From a bacterium (GTDB lineage Bacteria; JAMORN01): a stretch of 6,777 nucleotides of DNA. The stretch spans positions 1 through 6,777 of the forward strand of contig JAMORN010000144.1 of the NCBI GenBank assembly GCA_027063545.1, given 5' to 3'. Positions 1 to 6,577 of this stretch are shown here, piece after piece. Below the pieces are notes generated by a model. That model was not told the DNA's origin. It did no database searches and saw only the letters and a list, made by a program, of their open reading frames with translations. Position 1 is the first letter of the stretch. Every line of letters begins with the position of its first letter. Made by a program: the position numbers and the translations under genes.

Positions 1-137
1 CGTGGGTAGCTGTTGTAAAAAAAGGAAGAATTTTATTTGAAGTAGTAGGTTCTGATAAAGAGCTTATATATAGAGCTTTAAAAATAGCAGCTGATAAACT
101 TCCAGTAAAATGTAGAATAGTAGAAAGAGAGGAATAG
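1..137 (+). CDS. rplP: Large subunit ribosomal protein L16 (uL16), C-terminal part; 5' end outside the window
   Basis: The open frame enters at base 3 and ends with TAG at 135-137, giving the last 44 residues. They begin WVAVVKKGRILFEVVG and end KLPVKCRIVEREE, which match the typical L16 C-terminus (WVAVVKPGRVLFE..., then ALRLAAHKLPIKTKFV). L16 sits in the 50S subunit near the A site and helps place the aminoacyl end of tRNA; that role is family knowledge. It lies four bases before rpmC, as in the S10 operon of most bacteria, so it belongs to the same transcript. A lysine stands where many L16 proteins have the proline of VVKPG. The residues that define the N-terminal half cannot be examined here. 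Confidence 0.95.
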   Translation, partial: WVAVVKKGRILFEVVGSDKELIYRALKIAADKLPVKCRIVEREE

Positions 138-141
138 GGCT

Positions 142-354
142 ATGAAGTATAAAGAATTACAACAATTAAGTAATGAAGAATTATTACATAGGTTAAAAGA
201 ATTAGAAGAAGAGTTATTTAATTTAACTTTTCAGGCTTCATTAACAAAGTCTCCAAGACCATACAAAGTTAAATTTATAAGAAAAGATATTGCAAGAATT
301 AAAACATTACTTACTCAAAGAGAAAAAGAGGGTAACGAAGATGGAAAGAAGTAG
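142..354 (+). CDS. rpmC: Large subunit ribosomal protein L29 (uL29)
   Basis: The protein has 70 residues, a normal length for L29. It shows the family pattern of two antiparallel helices: LSNEELLHRLKELEEELFNL (residues 9-28), followed by FQ, then the second helix with RKDIARIKTLL (47-57). L29 binds 23S rRNA at the polypeptide tunnel exit and helps form the docking site for signal recognition particle and trigger factor (family knowledge). It starts four bases after the rplP stop. The upstream sequence, GAGAGGAATAGGGCT, is only a moderate ribosome binding site, so coupling to rplP translation is likely. Its last 14 bases overlap the start of rpsQ, and the short charged tail GNEDGKK is encoded over that overlap. 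Family and position are both unambiguous. Confidence 0.95.
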   Translation: MKYKELQQLSNEELLHRLKELEEELFNLTFQASLTKSPRPYKVKFIRKDIARIKTLLTQREKEGNEDGKK

Positions 355-652
355 AAGAAAGACTTTAGTAGGAAAAGTAATAAAAAAAGTATTAGATAAG
401 ACAGCCACTGTATTAGTAGAAAGAGATGTATTACATCCATTGTATAAAAAGAGAGTAAAAAAATCAAAGAAGTATTTAGTTCATGACCCTAATAATGAGG
501 TTAGAGAAGGTTATATAGTTGAGATAATGTCTACTCGTCCAATTAGTAAAAGAAAAAAATGGAGAATTTCTAAAATCTTACAAAAACCTCAAGTATTAGA
601 GGGTAATGTACAAGATGAGAATGGGATTTCTGAAGAAGGAGGCGACAAATGA
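341..652 (+). CDS. rpsQ: Small subunit ribosomal protein S17 (uS17) with C-terminal extension
   Basis: S17 is a primary 16S rRNA-binding protein with an OB fold. I take ATG 341 as the start ([16 protein letters not shown]), which gives 103 residues and agrees with the family start. GAGGG at 328-332 lies eight bases upstream. The frame stays open back to an ATG at 290, but that would add 17 residues read from inside rpmC. Family motifs are [18 protein letters not shown] (32-49), the [12 protein letters not shown] strand (51-62) and [11 protein letters not shown] (65-75). Most S17 proteins end about ten residues after that last motif. This one runs on for about 20 more (84-103) with a Glu, Asp and Gly-rich tail. 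Part of the tail is written over the rplN ribosome binding site. It overlaps rpmC by 14 bases and rplN by four (ATGA). Confidence 0.95.
   Translation: MERSRRKTLVGKVIKKVLDKTATVLVERDVLHPLYKKRVKKSKKYLVHDPNNEVREGYIVEIMSTRPISKRKKWRISKILQKPQVLEGNVQDENGISEEGGDK
636..642 (+). promoter_or_regulatory. Strong ribosome binding site of rplN, inside the end of rpsQ
   Basis: AAGGAGG lies six bases before ATG 649 and is a full match to the usual anti-Shine-Dalgarno core. It is inside the coding region of rpsQ, and the stop and start overlap as ATGA at 649-652. This arrangement normally couples translation of the two genes. Confidence 0.8.
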
Positions 653-1017
653 TTCAGCCGCAAACTATGTTAAAGGTAGCTGATAATACAGGTGCAAAGG
701 TTATTATGGCAATAAGAGTTTTAGGAGGTTCTAAAAGAAAGTATGCAAGAGTTGGCGATGTTATAGTTGCTGTTGTAAAGAAAGCTCTTCCTGATGGCGT
801 TGTAAAAGAACATCAGGTTGTAAAAGCTGTGGTTGTTAGAACAAAAGGTATAAAAAATAGAAAAGATGGAAGTGTAATAAGATTTTCTGAAAATGCTGCT
901 GTTATTATAAATGACCAGGGAGATCCGAGAGGTACAAGAATTTTTGGACCAGTTGCAAGAGAATTAAGAGAGAGAAATTTTACAAAGATAATCTCTTTAG
1001 CACCAGAAGTTGTATAA
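649..1017 (+). CDS. rplN: Large subunit ribosomal protein L14 (uL14)
   Basis: At 122 residues this is the standard L14 length, and the sequence is typical from end to end. It starts [17 protein letters not shown] (1-17), carries [16 protein letters not shown] (35-50), the NAAVIIND strand (82-89), and ends with [13 protein letters not shown] (95-107) and ISLAPEVV (115-122). L14 is a five-stranded beta barrel that binds 23S rRNA on the interface side of the 50S subunit, contacts 16S rRNA in the intersubunit bridge region, and is the docking site of the silencing factor RsfS (family knowledge). It marks the start of the spc operon in Escherichia coli. Here it overlaps rpsQ by four bases, so no promoter can lie in an intergenic gap and the S10 and spc genes are probably read through. 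Confidence 0.97.
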   Translation: MIQPQTMLKVADNTGAKVIMAIRVLGGSKRKYARVGDVIVAVVKKALPDGVVKEHQVVKAVVVRTKGIKNRKDGSVIRFSENAAVIINDQGDPRGTRIFGPVARELRERNFTKIISLAPEVV

Positions 1018-1038
1018 TTAATTAAATGGAGAGAGAAT

Positions 1039-1392
1039 ATGTGGAAGATAAAAAAGGGTGATTTAGTTAAAGTAATTAAAGGTAGGGCAAGAAATCAATA
1101 TGCTAAATTAGGAGAAAAGTTTGCTGAAGAGCCTGGTGTAGGTAAGGTAATTAAGGTATCCCATAAAAAAAATAGAGTATGGGTTGAAGGATTAAATTTA
1201 GTTTATAAACATAAAAGGCCGGACCAGAATAATCCAAAAGGAAGGATAATACAAATAGAAGCACCTATACATATTTCTAATATAATGTTAATCTGCCCTA
1301 AATGTGGTAAGCCTACAAGAGTAGGTATTAAAGTATTAGAAGATGGGACAAAGCATAGATATTGTAAAAAATGTGGAGAACTTATAGACTAA
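1039..1392 (+). CDS. rplX: Large subunit ribosomal protein L24 (uL24) with KOW-loop insertion and C-terminal zinc ribbon
   Basis: L24 starts 50S assembly and lies beside the tunnel exit. ATG 1039 follows GGAGAG at 1028-1033 with a gap of five bases. The 117 residues begin with KIKKGDLVKVIKG (3-15), the first strands of the KOW domain. The usual short loop GKDKGKTGKV is instead stretched: GRARN is followed by about 13 extra residues (20-32, including YAKLGEKFAEE) before GVGKVIKV. The rest is typical: KKNRVWVEGLNLVYKHKRP (43-61), NPKGRIIQIEAPIHISN (65-81). The end holds four cysteines, CPKC (86-89) and CKKC (109-112), with TRVG between them, a zinc ribbon found in the L24 of many but not all bacteria. 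It lies 21 bases after rplN and 20 before rplE. The insertion keeps the frame, with charged, folded-looking sequence, so it is not a frameshift artefact. Confidence 0.95.
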   Translation: MWKIKKGDLVKVIKGRARNQYAKLGEKFAEEPGVGKVIKVSHKKNRVWVEGLNLVYKHKRPDQNNPKGRIIQIEAPIHISNIMLICPKCGKPTRVGIKVLEDGTKHRYCKKCGELID

Positions 1393-1412
1393 AAAAAGTG
1401 AGGGTTTGAACT

Positions 1413-1955
1413 ATGTTAAAAGAGAAGTATATAGAAGAAGTAGTACCAGCTTTTTTACAGGAAGATGGATATAAAAATATATATCAAGTACCTAAAATAG
1501 AAAAGATAACATTAAATATTGGAGTAGGAAGGGCTATAGAAAATCCTAGATTATTGGAAGTAGCTGTAGAAACTTTAACAACAATTGCTGGACAAAAACC
1601 TGTAGTAACAAGGGCTAAAAAAGCTATTTCTAATTTTAAGTTAAGGAAAGGTCATGCTATTGGGGCAATGGTAACATTGAGGAGACAGAGAATGTGGGAC
1701 TTTTTAGATAGACTTGTTTATATAGCTCTTCCAAGAGTAAGAGATTTTAGAGGATTATCTCCAAATTCCTTTGACGGAAGGGGAAATTATAATTTTGGGA
1801 TTAAAGAGCAAATTATCTTTCCTGAGATTGATTATGATAAAGTAGATATTATTTTAGGGATGAATATAACAATAGTTACAACAGCAAAAAATGATGAAGA
1901 AGCATATAAGTTGTTAGATAGATTAGGATTCCCATTTAGAAAGAGAAATAAATAA
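1413..1955 (+). CDS. rplE: Large subunit ribosomal protein L5 (uL5)
   Basis: L5 binds 5S rRNA and, with L18, forms the central protuberance; it also touches S13 and P-site tRNA across the subunit interface (family knowledge). At 180 residues it is the normal bacterial length. Visible signatures are [12 protein letters not shown] (28-39), [19 protein letters not shown] (60-78), [11 protein letters not shown] (105-115), [16 protein letters not shown] (124-139) and the closing [15 protein letters not shown] (161-175). ATG 1413 is preceded by GAGGG (1400-1404) at eight bases. In E. coli the start of this gene's mRNA is the S8 repressor site that controls the spc operon; I could not recognise an equivalent fold in the 20 bases before this start. 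A gap of 32 bases, one of the two longest in the window, follows it. Confidence 0.97.
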   Translation: MLKEKYIEEVVPAFLQEDGYKNIYQVPKIEKITLNIGVGRAIENPRLLEVAVETLTTIAGQKPVVTRAKKAISNFKLRKGHAIGAMVTLRRQRMWDFLDRLVYIALPRVRDFRGLSPNSFDGRGNYNFGIKEQIIFPEIDYDKVDIILGMNITIVTTAKNDEEAYKLLDRLGFPFRKRNK

Positions 1956-1974
1956 TATAAATAATAAAAAAAAC

Positions 1975-1979
1975 AGGAG
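1975..1979 (+). promoter_or_regulatory. Ribosome binding site supporting the GTG start of rpsZ
   Basis: AGGAG is found eight bases before GTG 1988 in the A-rich gap between rplE and rpsZ. No ATG lies in a suitable position, and the GTG opens the invariant MARKAL start of S14, so this site decides the start. Confidence 0.75.
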
Positions 1980-1987
1980 ATTTATAA

Positions 1988-2173
1988 GTGGCTAGAAAAG
2001 CATTAATTGAAAAATGGAAAAAACCAAAAAAGTTTAAAGTAAGAGAATATAATAGATGTAAAGTTTGTGGTAGACCAAGAGCTTATTATAGAGATTTTGG
2101 ATTATGTAGAATTTGTTTAAGAAAATATGCCCATGAGGGCTTAATCCCTGGACTTAAAAAAGCCAGTTGGTAA
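1988..2173 (+). CDS. rpsZ: Small subunit ribosomal protein S14, zinc-binding type Z (uS14)
   Basis: S14 belongs to the 3' (head) domain of the 30S subunit. This is the short zinc form: 61 residues, against about 100 for the zinc-free form. The four zinc ligands are present as CKVC (24-27) and CRIC (40-43), separated by 12 residues. Other signatures are [16 protein letters not shown] (1-16), [20 protein letters not shown] (22-41) and the final [11 protein letters not shown] (51-61). Translation begins at GTG 1988. Some bacteria carry a second, cysteine-free S14 used when zinc is short; it would lie elsewhere and cannot be judged here. The gene sits between rplE and rpsH as in the standard spc operon, 13 bases before rpsH. 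The symbol rpsN is used for the same gene in many genomes. Confidence 0.97.
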   Translation: MARKALIEKWKKPKKFKVREYNRCKVCGRPRAYYRDFGLCRICLRKYAHEGLIPGLKKASW

Positions 2174-2180
2174 AGGAGGT
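2172..2180 (+). promoter_or_regulatory. Near-perfect ribosome binding site of rpsH, overlapping the rpsZ stop codon
   Basis: AAAGGAGGT lies six bases before ATG 2187, and its first two bases belong to the TAA stop of rpsZ (2171-2173). Ribosomes ending rpsZ would be placed directly on the rpsH start. Confidence 0.8.
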
Positions 2181-2186
2181 TGAGGC

Positions 2187-2585
2187 ATGTCTTTAAATAC
2201 AGATCCAATAGCTGATATGCTTGCAAGAATTAGAAATGCTTTAATGAGGAAAAAAGAATTTGTAGATATTCCATTTTCTAAATTTAAATTAACAATAATT
2301 AAAATATTAAAGAGAGAAGGTTATATATTAGATTATGCAATAATTGATTTAAAGCCAGCACCTATTATAAAAGTATTTTTAAAATATAAAGATGGTGAAC
2401 CTGTTATTCATGAATTAAAAAGGGTATCTAAACCTGGTAGAAGAATATATGTAAATTCTAAGAATATTCCGACAGTAATAAATGGTTTAGGAATAGCAAT
2501 TATTTCAACATCAAAAGGTGTATTAACAGATAAAGAGGCAAGGAAGGAGAACGTTGGGGGAGAATTAGTTTGTACTATATGGTAA
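2187..2585 (+). CDS. rpsH: Small subunit ribosomal protein S8 (uS8)
   Basis: S8 binds the central domain of 16S rRNA and organises the 30S platform. In E. coli it also represses translation of the spc operon through a site at rplE (family knowledge; not shown here). The protein has 132 residues, the usual length. It begins [16 protein letters not shown] (5-20), continues with [22 protein letters not shown] (26-47), and carries the RNA-binding C-terminal region [19 protein letters not shown] (84-102), [14 protein letters not shown] (107-120) and GGELVCTIW (124-132). The STSKG segment, which contacts 16S rRNA, is intact. A gap of 34 bases, the longest in the window, separates it from rplF; that gap holds only A/T-rich sequence and the rplF ribosome binding site. 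Confidence 0.97.
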   Translation: MSLNTDPIADMLARIRNALMRKKEFVDIPFSKFKLTIIKILKREGYILDYAIIDLKPAPIIKVFLKYKDGEPVIHELKRVSKPGRRIYVNSKNIPTVINGLGIAIISTSKGVLTDKEARKENVGGELVCTIW

Positions 2586-2607
2586 TAAAGAAAGTTTAAT
2601 AGTTAAA

Positions 2608-2612
2608 AGGAG
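2608..2612 (+). promoter_or_regulatory. Ribosome binding site supporting the GTG start of rplF
   Basis: AAAAGGAG ends at 2612, with AGGAG at 2608-2612, seven bases before GTG 2620. The GTG opens the conserved L6 start MSRVGRLPI. An ATG at 2613 directly follows the site, but it is too close and out of frame. Confidence 0.75.
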
Positions 2613-2619
2613 ATGAAAA

Positions 2620-3156
2620 GTGTCTAGGGTTGGAAGATTGCCTATAGAGGTCACAAATAATTTGAAGGTTAATATAACAGATGGTAAAATAGAGATTTCA
2701 AATGGAAAAGATTCATTATTATTAGATATACCTTCAGTTATAGATGTAAAGTTTAAAAATAATACTATTACAGTAAGTAGAAAAGAGGAAACAAAGGAAG
2801 CAAAAGCTTTACATGGTACTATCAGAGCTTTAATTAATAATATGGTTATAGGATTAACTAAAGGTTTTACAAAGAATTTAGAATTAGTAGGTATAGGTTA
2901 CAAGGCTGAAGTAAAAGGTAATGAATTAGTTTTAAATTTAGGATATAGTCATCCTGTAATTTATAAGATACCTGAAGGAATAAATATTAAAGTTGAGAAA
3001 AATACTAAGGTTATAGTATCTGGAATAGATAAACAAAAAGTAGGACAGGTTGCAGCAGAAATTAGAGCTTTTAGAAAGCCAGAACCATATAAGGGTAAAG
3101 GTATAAGATATGAAGGTGAATATATAATGATGAAAGCAGGAAAACGTTCTAAGTAG
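2620..3156 (+). CDS. rplF: Large subunit ribosomal protein L6 (uL6)
   Basis: L6 binds 23S rRNA near the factor-binding site and the sarcin-ricin loop and is needed for late 50S assembly (family knowledge). Its 178 residues are two repeated alpha-beta domains, as expected. The first (about 1-80) has SRVGRLPIEV (2-11) and AKALHGTIRALINNMVIGLT (61-80). The second (about 81-178) has KNLELVGIGYKAEVKG (85-100), LNLGYSHPV (105-113), and the conserved helix and tail GIDKQKVGQVAAEIRAFRKP (135-154), then EPYKGKGIRYEGE and KAGK. Translation begins at GTG 2620. Neighbours are rpsH (34 bases before) and rplR (16 after). All parts are typical and no residue looks out of place. Confidence 0.97.
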   Translation: MSRVGRLPIEVTNNLKVNITDGKIEISNGKDSLLLDIPSVIDVKFKNNTITVSRKEETKEAKALHGTIRALINNMVIGLTKGFTKNLELVGIGYKAEVKGNELVLNLGYSHPVIYKIPEGINIKVEKNTKVIVSGIDKQKVGQVAAEIRAFRKPEPYKGKGIRYEGEYIMMKAGKRSK

Positions 3157-3172
3157 TTAAAGGAGTAATGCC

Positions 3173-3532
3173 ATGATAAGAGATAAAGCAAAGGATAGAT
3201 TAATAGCAAGAAAAAGAAGACATTTTAGAATAAGGAAGAAGATTTCAGGAACACCTGAGAGACCACGATTGGTGGTAAGAAAAACATTAAAACATATGAT
3301 AGCTCAGATTTTTGATGATGTAAACGGTAAAAGTTTAGTTCAAATGAATACAACAATTATAAAAGATAAGATGACAAAAACAGAAAAAGCTAGACTCTTA
3401 GGAAAGATGTTAGCAGAGAGGGCTTTATCTTTAGGAATAAAGAAGGTTGTATTTGATAGAGGTGGTTATCCATATCATGGTAGAGTAAAGGCTTTAGCTG
3501 AAGGTGCAAGAGAAGGAGGATTAGAATTTTAA
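3173..3532 (+). CDS. rplR: Large subunit ribosomal protein L18 (uL18)
   Basis: L18 carries 5S rRNA into the 50S subunit and forms the central protuberance with L5. The protein has 119 residues, within the usual range. The basic N-terminal tail ([20 protein letters not shown], 4-23) is followed by [20 protein letters not shown] (26-45), DDVNGKSLV (48-56), and the conserved end [18 protein letters not shown] (93-110) with GAREGGLEF (111-119). The segment RKTLKH stands where most L18 proteins have FRSNKH or FRSLKH, a mild change in a position near RNA. AAGGAG at 3160-3165 is seven bases before ATG 3173. An ATG at 3168 is only two bases from that site and would end after two codons, so 3173 is the clear start. 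Confidence 0.97.
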   Translation: MIRDKAKDRLIARKRRHFRIRKKISGTPERPRLVVRKTLKHMIAQIFDDVNGKSLVQMNTTIIKDKMTKTEKARLLGKMLAERALSLGIKKVVFDRGGYPYHGRVKALAEGAREGGLEF

Positions 3533-3554
3533 CCTTATTTAAGGAGTAGGAGTA

Positions 3555-4115
3555 ATGGTGGAGAAAAAACAGAAACAATTAAATTCTCAAGTAGAAGAAC
3601 AAGAATTATTTGAAAGAGTAGTAAAGATAAATAGATTAGCAAAAGTAGTTACAGGTGGTAGAAGATTTAGTTTTAGTGCTATTGTTGTTGTTGGTGATAA
3701 GAAAGGAAGAGTAGGCGTTGGACTTGGTAAAGCAAAACAAGTTCCAGATGCTATTAGAAAAGGTAAAGAAAAAGCAATAAAGAATATGGTAAAAATTCCT
3801 GTTGTAAAAGGAACAATACCTCATGAAATAGTTGGTAAACATGATGCTGTAAGAGTTTTACTAAAACCAGCAGCTCCAGGTACAGGTATAATAGCATCAA
3901 ATGTTGTAAGAGCAATATGTGAACTTGCAGGAATTGAAAATATTTTGACAAAAATTATTTCTAGAAGTTCAAATCCTCATAATGTTGCTTATGCAACAAT
4001 AGATGGATTAACAAGAATAAAAACTGTGGAAGAATATGCTAAATTAAGAGATTTAAGTATTCCAGAAATGTTGGGATTAGATAGTAAGAAGTCCAATGAA
4101 AAGGAGGATAAATAA
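3555..4115 (+). CDS. rpsE: Small subunit ribosomal protein S5 (uS5)
   Basis: S5 lies at the mRNA entry side of the 30S subunit, takes part in mRNA unwinding and decoding accuracy, and is the target of spectinomycin-resistance mutations (family knowledge). The 186 residues include a polar N-terminal stretch (1-14), the double-stranded RNA-binding-like domain with [20 protein letters not shown] (19-38) and [20 protein letters not shown] (39-58), [12 protein letters not shown] (59-70), then the second domain with [20 protein letters not shown] (101-120), [20 protein letters not shown] (124-143) and VAYATIDGL (144-152). The tail from 175 is short and charged. AAGGAG at 3541-3546 lies eight bases before ATG 3555; a GTG follows at once, but ATG is the better choice. 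The stop TAA shares its last base with the rplO start, so no L30 gene fits after it. Confidence 0.97.
   Translation: MVEKKQKQLNSQVEEQELFERVVKINRLAKVVTGGRRFSFSAIVVVGDKKGRVGVGLGKAKQVPDAIRKGKEKAIKNMVKIPVVKGTIPHEIVGKHDAVRVLLKPAAPGTGIIASNVVRAICELAGIENILTKIISRSSNPHNVAYATIDGLTRIKTVEEYAKLRDLSIPEMLGLDSKKSNEKEDK
4101..4107 (+). promoter_or_regulatory. Strong ribosome binding site of rplO, inside the end of rpsE
   Basis: AAGGAGG lies seven bases before ATG 4115 and is read as Lys-Glu-Asp codons in the rpsE tail. The junction TAATG (4113-4117) gives a one-base stop/start overlap, which favours coupled translation of S5 and L15 with rpmD absent. Confidence 0.8.
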
Positions 4116-4600
4116 TGCTTATACACGACTTAAAACCAAATAAGGGAGCTGTAAAAGTTAAAAAAAGAGTTGGTAGAGGACCTGGTTCTGGTTTAGGAAA
4201 AACATCAGGTAGAGGACAAAAAGGTGATGGGGCAAGAAGTGGATCTAAGAAAAGAGCGTGGTTTGAAGGTGGTCAAACACCTTTACATAGAAGATTACCT
4301 AAAAGAGGATTTTCTAATGCTTTATTTAAAAAAGAATATCAAATAGTAAATGTTGGTGTTCTTAATGATCTATTTGATGATGGAGAAGAAATTGATATTC
4401 TAAAATTATATGATTTTAATTTAATCAAAAATTTAAAAACACCTGTAAAGATTTTAGGAAATGGAGATGTAAATAAAAAATTTACATTAATAGTTGATGC
4501 TATAAGTGAATCTGCAAAGGAAAAGATAGAAAAAGCTGGAGGGAAAGTCGTTTTAACTTCCCAAATAGAAATAAAACAAGAGGTAGAAGGTGATAAGTAA
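4115..4600 (+). CDS. rplO: Large subunit ribosomal protein L15 (uL15)
   Basis: L15 is a late 50S assembly protein whose long basic N-terminal arm threads into 23S rRNA. The arm shows the signature [20 protein letters not shown] (19-38), then [20 protein letters not shown] (39-58) and [10 protein letters not shown] (59-68). The globular domain follows, with [13 protein letters not shown] (75-87), [20 protein letters not shown] (110-129) and [18 protein letters not shown] (130-147). With 161 residues it is slightly longer than the usual 145-150; the excess is a C-terminal tail (148-161) that is Glu-rich and partly overlaps the secY start. It follows rpsE with a one-base overlap, in the place where rpmD normally comes first. 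The next gene, secY, starts 11 bases before its stop, so the three are very likely translated in a coupled way. Confidence 0.96.
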   Translation: MLIHDLKPNKGAVKVKKRVGRGPGSGLGKTSGRGQKGDGARSGSKKRAWFEGGQTPLHRRLPKRGFSNALFKKEYQIVNVGVLNDLFDDGEEIDILKLYDFNLIKNLKTPVKILGNGDVNKKFTLIVDAISESAKEKIEKAGGKVVLTSQIEIKQEVEGDK

Positions 4601-5906
4601 ATTAAAAACTATATGGGAAATTAAAGAATTAAGAGATAGGATCTTGTTCACTTTTTTTATAATTTTAATTTATAGAATCGGGGCCCATATTCCTATACCA
4701 GGTATTAATACTAGAGAATTAGCTAATTATTTTATGTCAAAAAGCAATACACTATTTGATTTGTATAATATGTTCGCTGGTGGGGCTTTTAAAAAAGCTA
4801 CAATTTTTGCTTTAGGTATTATGCCTTATATTAGTGCTTCTATTATAATGCAACTTTTAGGTGTAATATATGAGCCTATAAAGAGATTGCAAAATGAAGG
4901 AATGGAAGGAAGGAAACAGATAATTCAATATACAAGATATGGTACTATTTTCTTATCATCACTTCAGGCATTAGGAATTTCTATATTTTTAACTAGTATT
5001 AAAGATTTTAATATAATATTGATTAATAGAGTATTTTTTACTATAGTGGCTGTTGTTGTTTTAACTACAGGTACTGTAATTCTCATGTGGTTTGGTGAGA
5101 GAATAACAGAAAAAGGCATAGGTAATGGTATATCTTTATTAATTTTTTTAGGAATAATTTCAAGACTTCCTGCAGCAGTAATTCAAGAAATTAAAAAGTG
5201 GACTGTGGGAGCTACTTCTACCTTGGGGATTTTCGGAGTATTAGTATTTATTGTCTTAACAACTGCGGCGGTAGTATATTTAACATTAGGTACAAGAAAG
5301 ATTCCTATTCAGACAACTAAGAGGATAATTGGGAATAAAATAATGGGTGGTCAGACAACCTATTTACCTATAAGGGTAAATAGTGTTGGAGTAATTGCAA
5401 TTATTTTTGCTAGTTCATTTTTATTTGTACCAAATACTATAGCTTCATTTTTCCCTAATGTAGAACCTATTCAAGTTTTAGCATCTTATTTTAGACCAGG
5501 AAATTGGGTATATACAATAATATATACATTTTTAATTATAATTTTTATGTATCTCTATACAGCTATTCAATTTAATCCTTATGATATTGCAGAAAATTTA
5601 AGAAAACAAGGTGCTTTTATTCCGGGTTATAGAGCTGGTAAATGGACTGCAGAATACCTAGATAAAGTATTAACAAGACTTACCCTTCCAGCTTCCATTT
5701 TTATAGCACTTGTTGCTATAATACCTGATTATATATCATATAAAATGAATTGGGGATTTTATTTAGGTGGAACAACTCTTTTAATTGTTGTAGGAGTTGC
5801 TTTGGATGTTGCTCAACAAATAGAAGGACATCTATTAATGCACCAATATGATGGGCTGATGGGTTCTACAAGAATTAGAGGAAGAAGATCCAGCTTTTAT
5901 TATTAA
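4590..5906 (+). CDS. secY: Preprotein translocase channel subunit SecY
   Basis: SecY is the pore of the SecYEG channel in the cytoplasmic membrane; it passes or inserts proteins delivered by SecA or by ribosomes. The 438 residues match the family length, and ten membrane segments can be traced, roughly at 17-35, 74-93, 115-135, 146-168, 178-198, 213-233, 263-285, 305-327, 363-382 and 391-408. Signatures: [12 protein letters not shown] (29-40), [16 protein letters not shown] (75-90), [20 protein letters not shown] (167-186), RKIPIQ (236-241), [19 protein letters not shown] (328-346) and the [20 protein letters not shown] tract (393-412). The loop arginine after PG (Arg348), which corresponds to the key Arg357 of E. 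coli, is present. Translation starts at GTG 4590 inside rplO, with AAGAGGT (4578-4584) five bases upstream; no in-frame ATG lies near. It lies between rplO and adk, the standard place. Confidence 0.97.
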   Translation: MISKLKTIWEIKELRDRILFTFFIILIYRIGAHIPIPGINTRELANYFMSKSNTLFDLYNMFAGGAFKKATIFALGIMPYISASIIMQLLGVIYEPIKRLQNEGMEGRKQIIQYTRYGTIFLSSLQALGISIFLTSIKDFNIILINRVFFTIVAVVVLTTGTVILMWFGERITEKGIGNGISLLIFLGIISRLPAAVIQEIKKWTVGATSTLGIFGVLVFIVLTTAAVVYLTLGTRKIPIQTTKRIIGNKIMGGQTTYLPIRVNSVGVIAIIFASSFLFVPNTIASFFPNVEPIQVLASYFRPGNWVYTIIYTFLIIIFMYLYTAIQFNPYDIAENLRKQGAFIPGYRAGKWTAEYLDKVLTRLTLPASIFIALVAIIPDYISYKMNWGFYLGGTTLLIVVGVALDVAQQIEGHLLMHQYDGLMGSTRIRGRRSSFYY

Positions 5907-5907
5907 A

Positions 5908-5913
5908 AAGGAG
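5908..5913 (+). promoter_or_regulatory. Ribosome binding site of adk
   Basis: AAGGAG follows the secY stop (5904-5906) at once. It is four bases before ATG 5918 and ten before ATG 5924, so both are possible starts, giving MNMILILLGA or MILILLGA. The second is closer to the usual Adk N-terminus, but the two differ by only two residues. Confidence 0.7.
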
Positions 5914-5917
5914 ATAT

Positions 5918-6577
5918 ATGAACATGATATTGATATTATTAGGAGCTCCAGGCGCAGGTAAAGGTACTCAGTCAGAGAGAATAATAGAGGATTATAATAT
6001 AATTCAAATTTCTACAGGTGACATTTTAAGAGAAGAGGTAAAAAAGGAGACTGAGTTAGGGAAAATTGCAAAATCTTATATGGATAAAGGAGAATTAGTT
6101 CCTGATGATATTATAATAGGTATGATGGAAAATAGATTAAAACAAGATGACGCCCAAAATGGTGTTATTTTAGATGGATTCCCTAGAACAATAGCTCAGG
6201 CAGAGGCTTTAGATAAGTTATTAGAAAAGTTAGGAAAAAAACTGGATGTTGTTATAAACTTGGAAGTACCTTTTGATGTCTTAGTTAATAGGCTGACAGC
6301 ACGAGTTTATTGTTCGGTTTGTAAAAAGACATATAATTTGATATTTTCTCCTCCAAAAATCGAAGGTGTATGTGATGTTTGTGGAGGAAGATTGGTTAGA
6401 AGAGACGATGATAATGAAGAAACTGTAAAAAATAGATTAAATGTATATTTAGAACAGACTCAGCCTTTAATAGATTATTATAAAGAAAAGGGTATTTTAA
6501 AGAATATTGATGGTAATAGGTCACCGGATGAAGTATATAATGATATAAAAAATATTTTGGAAAATATAAAAAAATAA
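5918..6577 (+). CDS. adk: Adenylate kinase, long form with zinc-binding LID
   Basis: Adk catalyses ATP + AMP = 2 ADP in the cytoplasm. The P-loop is GAPGAGKGT (9-17). The AMP-binding part has ISTGDILREE (31-40), the GELVPDD segment (58-64) and DGFPRTIAQAE (86-96). The LID (about 127-165) carries four cysteines, CSVC (132-135) and CDVC (152-155), the zinc-type LID common in Gram-positive and many thermophilic bacteria. The LID end RRDDDNEETVKNRL (161-174) holds the conserved substrate arginines. Before the LID the sequence is NRLTARVYC; the usual is xRLxGRRxC, so Arg125 and Arg129 match the catalytic arginines while the second Arg of GRR is Val. At 219 residues it is a normal long-form enzyme. 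The place between secY and map is standard. Start may be 5918 or 5924. Confidence 0.97.
   Translation: MNMILILLGAPGAGKGTQSERIIEDYNIIQISTGDILREEVKKETELGKIAKSYMDKGELVPDDIIIGMMENRLKQDDAQNGVILDGFPRTIAQAEALDKLLEKLGKKLDVVINLEVPFDVLVNRLTARVYCSVCKKTYNLIFSPPKIEGVCDVCGGRLVRRDDDNEETVKNRLNVYLEQTQPLIDYYKEKGILKNIDGNRSPDEVYNDIKNILENIKK

Noticed and set aside
290-340. Longer form of S17 starting at ATG 290
   Set aside because: The added 17 residues are read out of frame inside the conserved end of rpmC, and ATG 341 has a suitable GAGGG site and fits the family start.
1393-1440. S8 repressor-binding structure at the rplE start, as in E. coli
   Set aside because: I looked for the helix with conserved bulge that mimics the 16S rRNA site and could not trace a convincing fold by eye.
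1956-1987. Internal promoter in the rplE-rpsZ gap
   Set aside because: The gap is almost all A and T with no spaced -35 element; the resemblance to a -10 box is not meaningful in such sequence.
3168-3176. Two-codon frame ATG CCA TGA overlapping the rplR start
   Set aside because: The start is only two bases from the ribosome binding site, and a two-codon frame in AT-rich DNA is easily chance; no sign of a regulatory role.
2961-3209. Open frame on the minus strand opposite rplF and the start of rplR
   Set aside because: It lies wholly opposite clear ribosomal genes, has low-complexity Leu/Ile/Tyr-rich content as expected from reverse-reading AT-rich DNA, and matches no family I know.
3390-3951. 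Three minus-strand open frames opposite rplR and rpsE
   Set aside because: All are opposite conserved coding sequence, overlap one another, and have compositions (Phe, Leu, Tyr and Asn runs) typical of antisense reading.
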